From positions 62,001 through 126,000 of the forward strand of contig NZ_LMUI01000046.1 of NCBI RefSeq assembly GCF_009765995.1: DNA of 64,000 nt, given 5' to 3'. The notes below the pieces were generated by a model. That model was given only the letters and a program-made list of their open reading frames with translations. It was not told where the DNA came from and did not search any database. Positions 52,802-62,129 of the stretch are shown piece after piece. Each line of letters starts with the position of its first letter. Positions within the stretch are counted from its first letter, which is position 1. The stretch comes from Methylocapsa sp. S129 (lineage in GTDB: Bacteria > Pseudomonadota > Alphaproteobacteria > Rhizobiales > Beijerinckiaceae). The position numbers and the translations under genes are program-made.

Positions 52802-53914
52802 TTAGTGATCAGGCGGTTTCAGTGATTGTCCGCCAGGGCGCCGGGTGCGAGCGCGGCCGCGAAATTCGGTCGGACTTTTGCCGGTCCAACGCATGAACGC
52901 ATGGCGGAAATTCGCCTCATCGCTGTAGCCCAACCGACTGGCGATCTCTTTGTTCACCATTTGCGTCTTGCGCAGATACTCGATGGCGAGCCGCCTGCGC
53001 ACCTCGGCCAGAAGGGCGCTATACGACGTGCCTTCCGCCTCAAGCTTGCGGCGCAACGCGCGTGGGTACATCTCCATCTTCAAGGCGATTGCCTTGATGC
53101 CGGGAAATCGGCCCGGCCGTTCGACCAGTATCCGCCAGACGTCGGCGGCGACGCCGCCCGCACGATTGACTTCCCCTAAAAGCTGCTCGCACATCTCGCG
53201 CGCCATCGCGTGGGTCCGCGGGTCTGCGAGTTCCGCCAGATCGTCCTCTCGGACGTGCTCGTATCCGCAGCTCTGCTGTTCGAACAGGACCGGACATTCG
53301 AACAGGCTGTCGTAGACCTTCGCGTGTGGCGGTGCGGCATAGTCGACGTTCACACGCGAGAAACTGAACGTCTGGCCGGTACGGTCCCGGGCTACAGCCA
53401 GATGCGCGGAGAGCGCAAACTCAACGGCGAAACGATGGGCGTCCTCGGTTGGGTTTGGCCAATGCAGCGGTTCGAAAGTCACCGCGACCGTCGGGCCCTC
53501 GTCCACATCTACGACATCACAGAACGGTCCAACGATCCGGAGGTAACGAGCGGCGAAACTACGGGATTCGGCCTGTGTCGCGCCGCTTAGCAGCGCGTAT
53601 CCGTACATGCCATAGGAGGTAACGTGCATGCGCTGCCCGGCGCGCAGCGCGATCGCCGGATCGCTCGACAGACGTAATGCGTTGCGAATTACAATATCGA
53701 GCTGCCGGTACGATATTTTTGTCGTGTAAGCGTCTAGCTGCGATGCCGTGAGGTCGGCGCCTTCGAGCGCCGCCTGCGCGTCTATGCCTTGCTTGGCGAG
53801 TTCAGCAACGATCGCAGCGATCGAGTGCGGCCAATAGATGCGTTCCTCGAAGCCGGGTGGCGATCGAAGAACTAACTCGGCGCGCTGCCGGCCGCCATCA
53901 CCCGCCTTGGCCAT
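52802..53914 (-). CDS. AraC-family regulator with Arabinose_bd-type N-terminal domain
   Basis: 370 residues. The N-terminal domain (about 30-230) matches the pattern of the OruR/ArgR-like branch: YGYALLSGATQAESRSFAAR, LHWPNPTEDAHRF, and HAKVYDSLFECPVLFEQ. The C-terminal domain (about 270-355) has GIKAIALKMEMYPRALRRKL and NKEIASRLGYSDEANFRHAF with WTGKSPTEFR. It starts at ATG 53914. The genes downstream in the same direction are the SnoaL-like protein and the atypical SDR, likely targets. Confidence 0.92.
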   Translation of the reverse strand: MAKAGDGGRQRAELVLRSPPGFEERIYWPHSIAAIVAELAKQGIDAQAALEGADLTASQLDAYTTKISYRQLDIVIRNALRLSSDPAIALRAGQRMHVTSYGMYGYALLSGATQAESRSFAARYLRIVGPFCDVVDVDEGPTVAVTFEPLHWPNPTEDAHRFAVEFALSAHLAVARDRTGQTFSFSRVNVDYAAPPHAKVYDSLFECPVLFEQQSCGYEHVREDDLAELADPRTHAMAREMCEQLLGEVNRAGGVAADVWRILVERPGRFPGIKAIALKMEMYPRALRRKLEAEGTSYSALLAEVRRRLAIEYLRKTQMVNKEIASRLGYSDEANFRHAFMRWTGKSPTEFRGRARTRRPGGQSLKPPDH

Positions 53915-54193
53915 TGCGTCCCTCCCTTTGAGGCTTCCACCTTATTGTTTATTCTCTTCCGTTCCCAGTGTGGCGCGAGATCAACCCAATCGGACAGGCC
54001 CTCGCGAAACTGAAAACGCTCGTGCGAAAGGCTGCGCCGCGATCCCTCGACGCTGTTTCCCAAGCCATCGCAGCCGCATTGCGCGCCGTCTCGACAAAAG
54101 AATGCGCCAACTATTTCAGAAATGCCGGGTATGCGTGCGGTCAAACGCAGAACGCTCTAAGCGTTACAGCGGCAGAACCGTCGCGGTCCGCCA

Positions 54194-55357
54194 TCACGCG
54201 CGGATGTGCCCTGACGCCGCCTCGAAATCGAAGAGTTTCTGGGTGGCGAGCGCGGCGGCTCCGCGTTCCCAGGAATCCCCTTGCCAGTCCGGCATGACGG
54301 GCGGCGGCGGCGACAGGGTGTGTTGGGCGAGGGCGGCTCGCATCGGGTCCAGGAAATGGTCGCCGAACGTCACGGCCTCACCACCAACCACGACGATCTC
54401 GGGATCGACGATGTTGCAAAAGACCGCCAGATGGCGACCGATGTTTTCTCCGGCTTCGCGAAGCACAGAAACGGCATGCTCATCGCCAGCGTCTGCGGCC
54501 TGGAGCATGTCGAACCGGGTAACCGTGCGCGGTCGTCTCCCTCGCCATCGATCGACGATCGCCGGCTCGGAGTAGAAGGCTTGCAGACAGCCCCGTCGTC
54601 CGCATTCGCATTTCGGGCCGTTGGGATCGTGCGTGCAGTGTCCGAGCTTGCCGGCTCCGCCGATTGCGCCGTGGTGAACGACACCGTCAACCACCACGGC
54701 GCAACTGATGCCGACGCCGACCGCCAGCGCCCCCACGGTCCGGTGCTGACGCCCCAAGCCGAAGAGCTGCTGCGCCAGCGCGAAGGCATTCGTGTCGTCG
54801 TCGATCCAAACGGGCGCATGAACACGCTCGGCCAGCATCGCTGCGAGCGCCACGTCTCTCCAACCGAAGCGATGGCTCACCCGGCATATGCCGCCCGCGA
54901 TGTCAATCGTGCCCGGCGTCGCGACACCGATGCCTATAATGCTCCGCCGCTCCCGCTTGGCATGCCGCAGCAAATCCTCGGCCGCGAGCGCCGAAGCCTC
55001 GACATAGGCCTCGGGCGAGACGTCGCCAACCGGGACGGACAGAGTCGCCAGCGCCTTCGTCGAGAGGTCAGTCAACACAGCGCGCACTTCGCCGACCCTG
55101 TACTGCAGGCCCACGACGAGCCGGCCGGCGTAATTGATCTCGACGGGAATCGGACGGCGGCCGGTCGAACCTGTGCTCGCCAGGCCCTCCAAAAGAACAG
55201 TTTCCTCGATAAGATCTCCCACGACAAAGGTGACCGTGGCGGGACTGAGGCCTGTCGCGACCACTATCTCGGCGCGGCTCCTAGGTCCGTTTCTGCGCAG
55301 GAGGTTCAGAACGAGCCGGCGGTTCATCGCTCGCGATGTGCTCTGGTCGCCCTTCAC
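54194..55357 (-). CDS. ROK-family transcriptional regulator (NagC/XylR type)
   Basis: 387 residues. Winged helix-turn-helix at 10-75 (NRRLVLNLLRRNGPRSRAEI, TGLSPATVTFVVGDLIEE), then a ROK sugar-kinase-like domain: IGVATPGTID, VWIDDDTNAFALAQ, VGALAVGVGISCAVV and the zinc motif GKLGHCTHDPNGPKCECGRRGCLQ. Such proteins repress sugar genes and release them when bound to the sugar. The start is GTG at 55357 with GGAG six bases upstream. It is divergent from the sugar ABC importer and beta-galactosidase operon, with a TTAGT/ACTAA operator in the gap. Confidence 0.95.
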   Translation of the reverse strand: MKGDQSTSRAMNRRLVLNLLRRNGPRSRAEIVVATGLSPATVTFVVGDLIEETVLLEGLASTGSTGRRPIPVEINYAGRLVVGLQYRVGEVRAVLTDLSTKALATLSVPVGDVSPEAYVEASALAAEDLLRHAKRERRSIIGIGVATPGTIDIAGGICRVSHRFGWRDVALAAMLAERVHAPVWIDDDTNAFALAQQLFGLGRQHRTVGALAVGVGISCAVVVDGVVHHGAIGGAGKLGHCTHDPNGPKCECGRRGCLQAFYSEPAIVDRWRGRRPRTVTRFDMLQAADAGDEHAVSVLREAGENIGRHLAVFCNIVDPEIVVVGGEAVTFGDHFLDPMRAALAQHTLSPPPPVMPDWQGDSWERGAAALATQKLFDFEAASGHIRA

Positions 55358-55380
55358 CTTGTGCTCCGACGTTATTTTGT

Positions 55381-55392
55381 TTAGTAAACTAA
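55381..55392. promoter_or_regulatory. Palindrome TTAGT-AA-ACTAA, probable ROK operator
   Basis: Five-base arms with a two-base spacer, 24 bases upstream of the regulator start and 88 before the binding protein gene. TTAGT-type half sites are known for ROK repressors of the XylR/NagC group. It fits repression of both divergent units. Confidence 0.65.
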
Positions 55393-55479
55393 CTGTTGAT
55401 CTACGCCCCGTTTATGCGCTAAGTGCCAACGTCGGTCAACGCGGGAAAGCCTGATCGGTCTACGAACGGGAGGAACGAT

Positions 55480-56751
55480 ATGAAGTCAGAATCTTCGCGC
55501 GCGATTCTATCGCGCCGGACGTTGCTCAAGGCTGGGGCAGGCGGTTTGGCGGCCTCTACCCTCGGCGGGCTCGCTGCGCCGGCTATCGCCCAGCCGAAGT
55601 CGATCACCGTCATCAACGACCAGGGCAATGCGAATGCGGTCGCCGCCTTCGCCAAAATCGCGCAGGACTTTAAGGCCCAGACGGGAATTGACGTCGTAAT
55701 CAACAATGTCGCCCACGAGGCTAACAAGACCGCGATCCGCAACTATCTGGTCGCCGGCGCGCCGGATATCTGCTTCTGGTTCTCGGGCAACCGCATGAAG
55801 GCGTTCGTCAAGCGCGGTCTCTTCGACGATATTTCCGATTTGATCCAGCACGAAAACCTCAGCAGTCCGCTCGCCGTCACGATCGGCTCGGTGACGGTCG
55901 ACGGCAAGCAATATGGCCTGCCCATGGGCGGCACGCTCTGGGGTAACTTCTATCTGAAGGACGTGTTCGAAAAGAACAATCTCACGCCGCCCACGACCTG
56001 GGACGAGACGCTCGCCTATGTCGAAAAGGCCAAGTCGGCGGGCCTCACGCCGTTCGCGCTCGGCACCAAGGAACTCTGGCCGGCCGCCGGCCTATTCGAC
56101 GAATTCAACTTGCGTATCAACGGCCTCGAAAAGCACCTCGCGCTGATGGACGGGAAGATGAGCTATCTCGATCCGTCGCTGACCGCGGTCTTCGATCATT
56201 GGGAGCAACTGATCAAGGGCGGCGCCTTTCTCGACAACGCCACCTCTTATGGATGGCAGGAAGCCGGAGCCGTTCTCGGCCAGAAGAAGGCCGGTATGAT
56301 GAACCTCGGCAACTTCCTGAGCTACGCCATTCCGGACGCCTCCAAATCGTCTCTGACTTTCGCGCCTTTCCCCAAGATCGCCGACATCGGGCGTTTCGAG
56401 GATTTCTCGGTCGATTCCGTCCACATCCCCGCCAACGCCAAGAACAAGGATCTGGCCCGCCAGTTCCTCGCCTTCTTCTACAAGCCGGAGAACCTTGCGG
56501 CCTACCTGCAACCGACCGGCAACATCTCGCCGCGTAGCGACGCGCCGCCTTCTGACGATCCGCTCATCAATCAGGCGCTCGAGAGCCTGAAAAGCGTGCA
56601 GGGAACGTCTCAATACTACGATCGCGACACCGATCCGGACCTGGCGCAGGTCGGCTTGAACGGGTTCCAAGAATTCGCGGCCAAGCCTGAGCGCCGGCAA
56701 CAGATCCTCGAGAGCCTGGAAGCTGCGCGCAAACGTATTTTCAAGGCGTAA
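55480..56751 (+). CDS. Carbohydrate ABC transporter substrate-binding protein (Tat-type signal)
   Basis: 423 residues, extracellular solute-binding protein family 1. The N-terminus SRRTLLKAGAGGLAAS is a twin-arginine signal with a cut near PAIAQ (about residue 38). The mature part has ITVINDQGNANAVAAFAKIA, GLPMGGTLWGNFYLKDVFEK, TTWDETLAYVEKAK and FSVDSVHIPANAKNKDLARQ. It should bind a sugar, presumably a beta-galactoside given the enzyme in the operon. GGGAGGA precedes the ATG at 55480; upstream frame is not supported. First gene of a five-gene operon ending at 61877. Confidence 0.94.
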   Translation: MKSESSRAILSRRTLLKAGAGGLAASTLGGLAAPAIAQPKSITVINDQGNANAVAAFAKIAQDFKAQTGIDVVINNVAHEANKTAIRNYLVAGAPDICFWFSGNRMKAFVKRGLFDDISDLIQHENLSSPLAVTIGSVTVDGKQYGLPMGGTLWGNFYLKDVFEKNNLTPPTTWDETLAYVEKAKSAGLTPFALGTKELWPAAGLFDEFNLRINGLEKHLALMDGKMSYLDPSLTAVFDHWEQLIKGGAFLDNATSYGWQEAGAVLGQKKAGMMNLGNFLSYAIPDASKSSLTFAPFPKIADIGRFEDFSVDSVHIPANAKNKDLARQFLAFFYKPENLAAYLQPTGNISPRSDAPPSDDPLINQALESLKSVQGTSQYYDRDTDPDLAQVGLNGFQEFAAKPERRQQILESLEAARKRIFKA

Positions 56752-56815
56752 TCTCTCCCGAGGCGGGCGGGTGGGGAGCATGCCTGCGCTTCCCACCCTC
56801 ATTGAAGGCGCCGAT

Positions 56816-57700
56816 ATGCACGATCATTGGCGACGACATCGCGAATGGCTTTCGCCGACGCTGTTCATTCTGCCGGGCGCGGCTATCTTCGGGGTGGTGA
56901 TCATCTGGTCGGCCCTGCAGAGCGTCTGGATCAGCCTGCACGATTGGGACGGCATGGGGCCGATGACCTGGGTGGGGCTCGGCAATTTCGAAGAACTGTT
57001 CCGCGACGACAATTTCTACACCTCGCTCAAGAACAACCTCATCTGGCTTGTCGTGTTCATGCTCGCTCCGCCCATCGGGCTCGCCATCGCTCTGCTGGTC
57101 AACCAGCAGATCGCCGGCATGCGTTTCCTGAAGTCGCTATTCTTCGTGCCGCTGGTGCTGGCCTCGGTGGCGGTGGGCGTCGTCTTCACCTGGCTCTACA
57201 CGCCCGGCATCGGACTTCTCGCCATCATTTTTTCCGCCTTCGGCGCCACGGCGCCGGCGTTGCTCTCCGACGAGCGCCTCGTCACCTTCGCGGTGGTCGT
57301 GGCGGCGCTGTGGCCGCAGATCGCCTTCTGCATGGTGCTCTATCTCGCGGGGCTGAACGGCCTCAGCGAAGACCTGATCGGCGCCGGCCGCGTCGACGGC
57401 GCCCGCGGCTGGCGCATGCTGCGCCATGTGGTCCTACCGCAGCTCTCGCAGGTCACGTTCATCGCCATCGCGGTCACCGCAATCGGGGCGCTGCGGTCTT
57501 TCGACATAGTCTCGGTGATGACGCAGGGCGGGCCGTTCGGATCGTCATCGGTCCTCGCGTATATGATGTACGAGCAGTCGATCTTCTCGTACCGCTTCGG
57601 CTATGGCGCCGCGATCGCCACGGTGCTGTTCGCGATCATGGCGGTCTTCATCGCCTGGTATCTCCAGAGCATCTACAAGGCTGAGCGGGGGAACGGCTGA
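56816..57700 (+). CDS. Carbohydrate ABC transporter permease (UgpA/MalF type)
   Basis: 294 residues, six predicted membrane segments, starting with SPTLFILPGAAIFGVVIIWS. The EAA loop is EDLIGAGRVDGARGWRMLRHVVLP. ATG 56816 is chosen because GAAGG lies seven bases upstream and the first cytoplasmic segment (MHDHWRRHREW) follows; ATG 56780 and GTG 56771 are possible. Its stop and the next ATG share bases (TGATG). Confidence 0.93.
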   Translation: MHDHWRRHREWLSPTLFILPGAAIFGVVIIWSALQSVWISLHDWDGMGPMTWVGLGNFEELFRDDNFYTSLKNNLIWLVVFMLAPPIGLAIALLVNQQIAGMRFLKSLFFVPLVLASVAVGVVFTWLYTPGIGLLAIIFSAFGATAPALLSDERLVTFAVVVAALWPQIAFCMVLYLAGLNGLSEDLIGAGRVDGARGWRMLRHVVLPQLSQVTFIAIAVTAIGALRSFDIVSVMTQGGPFGSSSVLAYMMYEQSIFSYRFGYGAAIATVLFAIMAVFIAWYLQSIYKAERGNG

Positions 57701-58551
57701 TGTATCCCCGCCCCATTCCGCAGACGGCCCGCGCCGCCCGAGCGCTCTATGTCGCGCTCGTCGCCGCCATATTGGTCGTCTGGCTCGCTCCTCTGTTGGC
57801 GATCATCCTCACGTCGCTGCGCGCGACAAACGATGTCGCCAGCGGCAACCTGTGGGGCTGGCCGACCGAGTTCGGCGCCGTCGACAATTACGAGAGGGTG
57901 TTCACGCAATCGCCGATGGCGCGATTTTTTCTCAACAGCCTGATGATCACCATTCCCGCCGTGATCGGAGTGCTCGTGTTGTCGACTCTCACCGGCTTCG
58001 TTCTCGCCAAATATCGGTTCCCCGGCGGCCGCGCCGTGTTCGCGATGTTCATCGGCGGCAATTTCCTGCCGGCGCAGATCATCATGATCCCGGTGCGCAA
58101 TCTCATGCTGACACTGGGCATCTATGACACCCACTGGGCGCTCATCATCTTTCACGTCGCGTTCCAGACCGGCTTCGCCACTTTGTTCATGCGTAACTTC
58201 ATTGCCGCGCTTCCCGGCGAGCTGTTCGAGGCGGCGCGGGCGGAGGGCGCTTCGCCGTTCCAGACCCTGCGCCATGTCGTGATCCCGCTTGTGCGCCCGG
58301 CGCTCGGCGCGCTCGCCATTCTGATCTTCACCTTCATCTGGAACGATTATTTCTGGGCCGTCGTGCTGGTCGTCAATGACACGGTGAAGCCAGTGACCGC
58401 GGGACTCGCCAACCTGCGCGGAGAATTCGTGTCGCAATGGAACATCCTTTCAGCCGCGACCGTTGTCGTCGCGGTCCCGCCCGTCGTCATGTTCTTCCTG
58501 ATGCAGAGACATTTCATCTCGGGCCTCACCGCCGGCGCGGTGAAGGGATGA
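57700..58551 (+). CDS. Carbohydrate ABC transporter permease (UgpE/MalG type)
   Basis: 283 residues, six membrane segments. ALYVALVAAILVVWLAPLLA is the first; the EAA motif is ELFEAARAEGASPFQTLRHV. The conserved WNDYFWAVVLV near the C-terminus is typical of the second permease of CUT1 importers. It overlaps the first permease by one base and is followed after 40 bases by the ATPase gene. The partner for 56816-57700. Confidence 0.94.
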   Translation: MYPRPIPQTARAARALYVALVAAILVVWLAPLLAIILTSLRATNDVASGNLWGWPTEFGAVDNYERVFTQSPMARFFLNSLMITIPAVIGVLVLSTLTGFVLAKYRFPGGRAVFAMFIGGNFLPAQIIMIPVRNLMLTLGIYDTHWALIIFHVAFQTGFATLFMRNFIAALPGELFEAARAEGASPFQTLRHVVIPLVRPALGALAILIFTFIWNDYFWAVVLVVNDTVKPVTAGLANLRGEFVSQWNILSAATVVVAVPPVVMFFLMQRHFISGLTAGAVKG

Positions 58552-58591
58552 CCAGAGCCGCATTGCCATTCCATCAACGAGATCCCTCCTG

Positions 58592-59716
58592 ATGCCCAAG
58601 CTTCAACTCTCACGGGTCACCAAGAGCTACGGCGCCTTCCACGCACTGAAGGCCATCGACCTCTCCGTCGATCCAGGCGAATTCATCGTGATGGTGGGGC
58701 CCTCAGGCTGCGGCAAGTCCACTCTGCTCAAGGCGATCGCCGGACTCGAGGCGATCACCTCCGGCAGCATCGTCATAAACGGTCGCGACGTCACCAGCGC
58801 GCAGCCGTCCGATCGCGGCATCGCGATGGTGTTTCAATCCTATGCGCTCTACCCGCACATGACGGTCGCCGAAAACATGGGTTTCGGCCTGCGCATGGCG
58901 AACCGCCCCAAGGAGGAAATCCGCGTGGCGGTCGAGCGCGCGGCGGCGACGCTGCGCCTCACTGACCAGCTCGAAAAACTGCCGCGACAGCTCTCGGGCG
59001 GCCAGCGCCAACGGGTGGCCATTGGTCGCGCAATCACGCGTTCGCCCGAAGTCTTCCTGTTCGACGAGCCGCTGTCCAATCTCGACGCGGCGCTGCGAAC
59101 CCAGATGCGCGTCGAACTGGCTTCGCTACACGCGCAACTCAATGCCACCATGATCTACGTCACGCACGACCAGATCGAGGCTATGACTATGGCGAGCCGC
59201 ATCGTCGTGCTCAACGCCGGGCGCATCGAGCAGGTCGGCTCGCCGCTCGATCTCTATCGCAACCCGGACAATCAGTTCGTGGCGGGATTTCTCGGGGCGC
59301 CGCGCATGAATTTCCTGGCCGGGACGGTTGAGGCGATCGTGGGGGGCGTCGCGACCATCCAGCTTGCCGGCGCGAGCGCCTATGCCATGCCGCTCAGGCC
59401 CGGCGCCGATCTGGCCCCCGGATCGGCCGTCACCGTCGGCCTTCGACCGGAATCGCTGACGCCGACCGACGGCGCGGGAATTCCCGGGACTGTGCGGCTT
59501 GTCGAACTGCTCGGGCGGGAAACTATTCTCTATGTCGATGCCGGCCCACTGCGTTCTGTCGGCTCAGACACGGGAACGGCCAATCTCACCGTCCATGTCG
59601 CGAGCGCGGTCGCCGCCCCCCCTGGCGCCGCGGTCCGCCTGCGCTTCAATCCCGACGACGCCTATCTCTTCGGCGGAGACGGCCTGCGCACGTTGTCGGC
59701 GCCGAAATCCATCTAG
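58592..59716 (+). CDS. Carbohydrate ABC transporter ATP-binding protein (UgpC/MalK type)
   Basis: 374 residues. Walker A GPSGCGKST (37-45), VFQSYALYPHMTV Q-loop, signature LSGGQRQRVAIGRAI, Walker B VFLFDEPLSNLDA, and His in YVTHDQIEAMTM. The C-terminal 130 residues form the TOBE/OB regulatory domain (FLGAPRMNFLAG, VGLRPESL). It is the ATPase of the sugar importer made by the preceding two permeases. GATCCCTCCTG before the ATG gives a modest site. The galactosidase gene follows after 73 bases. Confidence 0.95.
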   Translation: MPKLQLSRVTKSYGAFHALKAIDLSVDPGEFIVMVGPSGCGKSTLLKAIAGLEAITSGSIVINGRDVTSAQPSDRGIAMVFQSYALYPHMTVAENMGFGLRMANRPKEEIRVAVERAAATLRLTDQLEKLPRQLSGGQRQRVAIGRAITRSPEVFLFDEPLSNLDAALRTQMRVELASLHAQLNATMIYVTHDQIEAMTMASRIVVLNAGRIEQVGSPLDLYRNPDNQFVAGFLGAPRMNFLAGTVEAIVGGVATIQLAGASAYAMPLRPGADLAPGSAVTVGLRPESLTPTDGAGIPGTVRLVELLGRETILYVDAGPLRSVGSDTGTANLTVHVASAVAAPPGAAVRLRFNPDDAYLFGGDGLRTLSAPKSI

Positions 59717-59789
59717 CCTACCTCACCGGAGTTCTCCCTTGCTTCACAAATCTCGTAGTGCGCCGATCTCGGTCTGGCGACCCATCGAC

Positions 59790-61877
59790 ATGGACCGTTT
59801 CCTGGTTGGCGCGCCGCATTACCCCGAGCATGTCGACGAAAGTTACTGGGAGCGCGACGCACAGCGCATGGCGGCTGCCGGCTTCAATGTCGTTCGCATG
59901 GGAGAATTCGCCTGGCACATCTTTGAGCCGCGCGAGGGGGTGTTCGATTTCGACCTATTCGATCGCGCGATCGATGGTCTTGCCCACCATGGCGTGCAGA
60001 CGATCCTCTGCACGCCCACGGCGACCCCGCCCCGCTGGCTCACTCGGAGGCATCCCGAAGTGCTACGAGTCGACGAGCACGGACGTCGTGCGAGCCACGG
60101 ATCGCGTCAGCACGCCGACACGACGAACCCGGTCTTCCGCGAGCACAGCAAACGCATCACGCGCGCGCTCTCCGATCACTATCGTGACAACCCGAACGTC
60201 ATCGGCTGGCAGACCGACAATGAGCTCAACACAACGGAATCGTTGTCCTTCTCGGAACCGGCCAGAATCGAGTTCCAGAAATTTCTGGAGGCGCAATACC
60301 AGACCATCGATCGGTTGAATTTCGCGTGGGGCGGAAGCTTCTGGGCCACGCACTACGATAACTTCGACGACGTGGTTTTTCCGGTCGATGGCAATCCAGG
60401 CTGGGTCAGTCCTGGTCACGCCCAGGACTATCATCGCTTCCTGGCGTTCGCGACCGCTCGTTTCCAGCACGACCAGGTGGAGATATTGAGAGCCGCTAAC
60501 TCCAAATGGTTCATCTTTCACAATCTAGGCCGGCTCGAGGACATCGATTTTCGAGGTCAGTTCTCGACCGACCTCGACTTCTTGGGCTACGACATCTATC
60601 CCCTACTCTACGACGAGATGCAGCGCATCGGCGGCCACGCGGAGATCCAGGCGCTCCACCTCGATATCTGTCGCGGCTTCAGCGGCAATTTCATCGTGCC
60701 CGAACAGCAAGCCGGCATCGGCTCGCAGCCGGGCTTCACCACACTGACCCCCGAGCCCGGCGAGATGCGCCGAATGGCCTATTCCTCCGTCGCCCGCGGC
60801 GCCGACGGGCTCCTGTTCTTCCGCTGGCGGCCGGCCCATTTTGGCGCCGAAATCTACTGGATGGGGATCCTCGATCACGACGACATCCCGCGCCGGCGCT
60901 ACGACGAGGCCAAGCAGTTCGCCGTCGAAATGGCTGAGATCAGCGGCACCCTCCTTGGCACGCATGTGCGCATGGACGTCGGCATCGCCGGCGCTGACTT
61001 CGACAATCAACAGGCGCATCGCGCTTATCCGATAGGACTTCCCAGCCCTCACGACGACGGCATGATCCTGCATCGCCACTGCTATCGCAATGGGATCGCC
61101 TGCGGCTTCATCCATCCGAAGGACGACTTGTCGAGGCTGAAGCTGCTCTACGTGCCCCATTGGGTGATCTGGAACGACGAATGGACTGCGCGTGTGGAAG
61201 CGTTCGTACGCAATGGCGGAACGGCGATCTTCAGCGCCAGGACCGGCTCGCGCGACGCCAACAATCACGTCATTCGCAGGCCCGCGCCAGGACTGAGCCT
61301 GTCGGAACTGACCGGCGTCGTCGTCGAGGAATTCGGCCGTCTTCCTGCGCCGGGCCGCGACGGGCTGTTCGACACAAGCCGCTATCGCGCCGCGAATGTG
61401 CGCGAGGCGCATCCGGCGACTTCCGCGCGCCGACGCGTCACGCTCAAATTGGGCAATCACGAGATCGTGGCGGCCCACATGTACGAGTTGCTTGAGCTCG
61501 CGCCCGGCGTGGAGGCGCTCGGCGCGTGGTCCAGCGGATTCGCTCAGGGCCGCGCCGCCATCACCGTTCGCGAAGTGGGCAAGGGCCGCGTCTTCTATCT
61601 CGGAACATACCTGACGGACGATTTGGTGAATGCGCTTAGCATCGACATGATCGCCCGCGCTGGCGTGGAGCCGCTCGTCCCGGACTTGCCCGATGGGGTC
61701 GAGGCGACTATGCGCGAAGGCGCCGGGCGGCGTCTGCTGTTCGTCCTCAACACGCGCGCCGAGCCGGTCTCGGTGAAAGGGCTCCCCAAAGGCGCGGCGC
61801 TCGTCGGTCAGATCGGCGGCGATCGCGTGGCGGATTTGCCAGGCTACGGCTGCCTTCTCCTAGCGGTTGCCGACTGA
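59790..61877 (+). CDS. Beta-galactosidase, glycoside hydrolase family 42
   Basis: 695 residues, usual GH42 size. The TIM barrel (about 10-385) starts VGAPHYPEHVDESYWERDAQ. The acid/base Glu is E145 in WQTDNELNT; the nucleophile is probably E305 in FIVPEQQAG. The trimerisation domain (GIACGFIHPKDDLSRLKLLY, EWTARVEAFVRNGGT) and the C-terminal beta domain follow. No signal peptide, so it hydrolyses imported beta-galactosides in the cytoplasm. ATG 59790 starts the domain; a TTG at 59739 with GGAG seven bases upstream would add 17 residues and is a real alternative. Last gene of the operon controlled by the ROK protein. Confidence 0.94.
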   Translation: MDRFLVGAPHYPEHVDESYWERDAQRMAAAGFNVVRMGEFAWHIFEPREGVFDFDLFDRAIDGLAHHGVQTILCTPTATPPRWLTRRHPEVLRVDEHGRRASHGSRQHADTTNPVFREHSKRITRALSDHYRDNPNVIGWQTDNELNTTESLSFSEPARIEFQKFLEAQYQTIDRLNFAWGGSFWATHYDNFDDVVFPVDGNPGWVSPGHAQDYHRFLAFATARFQHDQVEILRAANSKWFIFHNLGRLEDIDFRGQFSTDLDFLGYDIYPLLYDEMQRIGGHAEIQALHLDICRGFSGNFIVPEQQAGIGSQPGFTTLTPEPGEMRRMAYSSVARGADGLLFFRWRPAHFGAEIYWMGILDHDDIPRRRYDEAKQFAVEMAEISGTLLGTHVRMDVGIAGADFDNQQAHRAYPIGLPSPHDDGMILHRHCYRNGIACGFIHPKDDLSRLKLLYVPHWVIWNDEWTARVEAFVRNGGTAIFSARTGSRDANNHVIRRPAPGLSLSELTGVVVEEFGRLPAPGRDGLFDTSRYRAANVREAHPATSARRRVTLKLGNHEIVAAHMYELLELAPGVEALGAWSSGFAQGRAAITVREVGKGRVFYLGTYLTDDLVNALSIDMIARAGVEPLVPDLPDGVEATMREGAGRRLLFVLNTRAEPVSVKGLPKGAALVGQIGGDRVADLPGYGCLLLAVAD

Positions 61878-62129
61878 AGGGGCACCTTCTCGTCGCAAAT
61901 ACCTGGTGGCTCCGCGCCCTTGAATAGCAGGCAAGCTTGCTGAACGCTGGGACGTTCTACAGGACGAAGCAACCCGAGTGGAATCTGTCAGCGGCCTTCC
62001 GATGTTCGGCGATTGTTCCCCACCCGATCAGGCGAGCGCCTAATAGAGGAGGTGGCGCCCTGCTGTCGAGAAGGGTGTCGAGCAGTCGAGCGCGGCCATC
62101 CCGGGCAGGTGTCTTTGACTTCATAAAGG

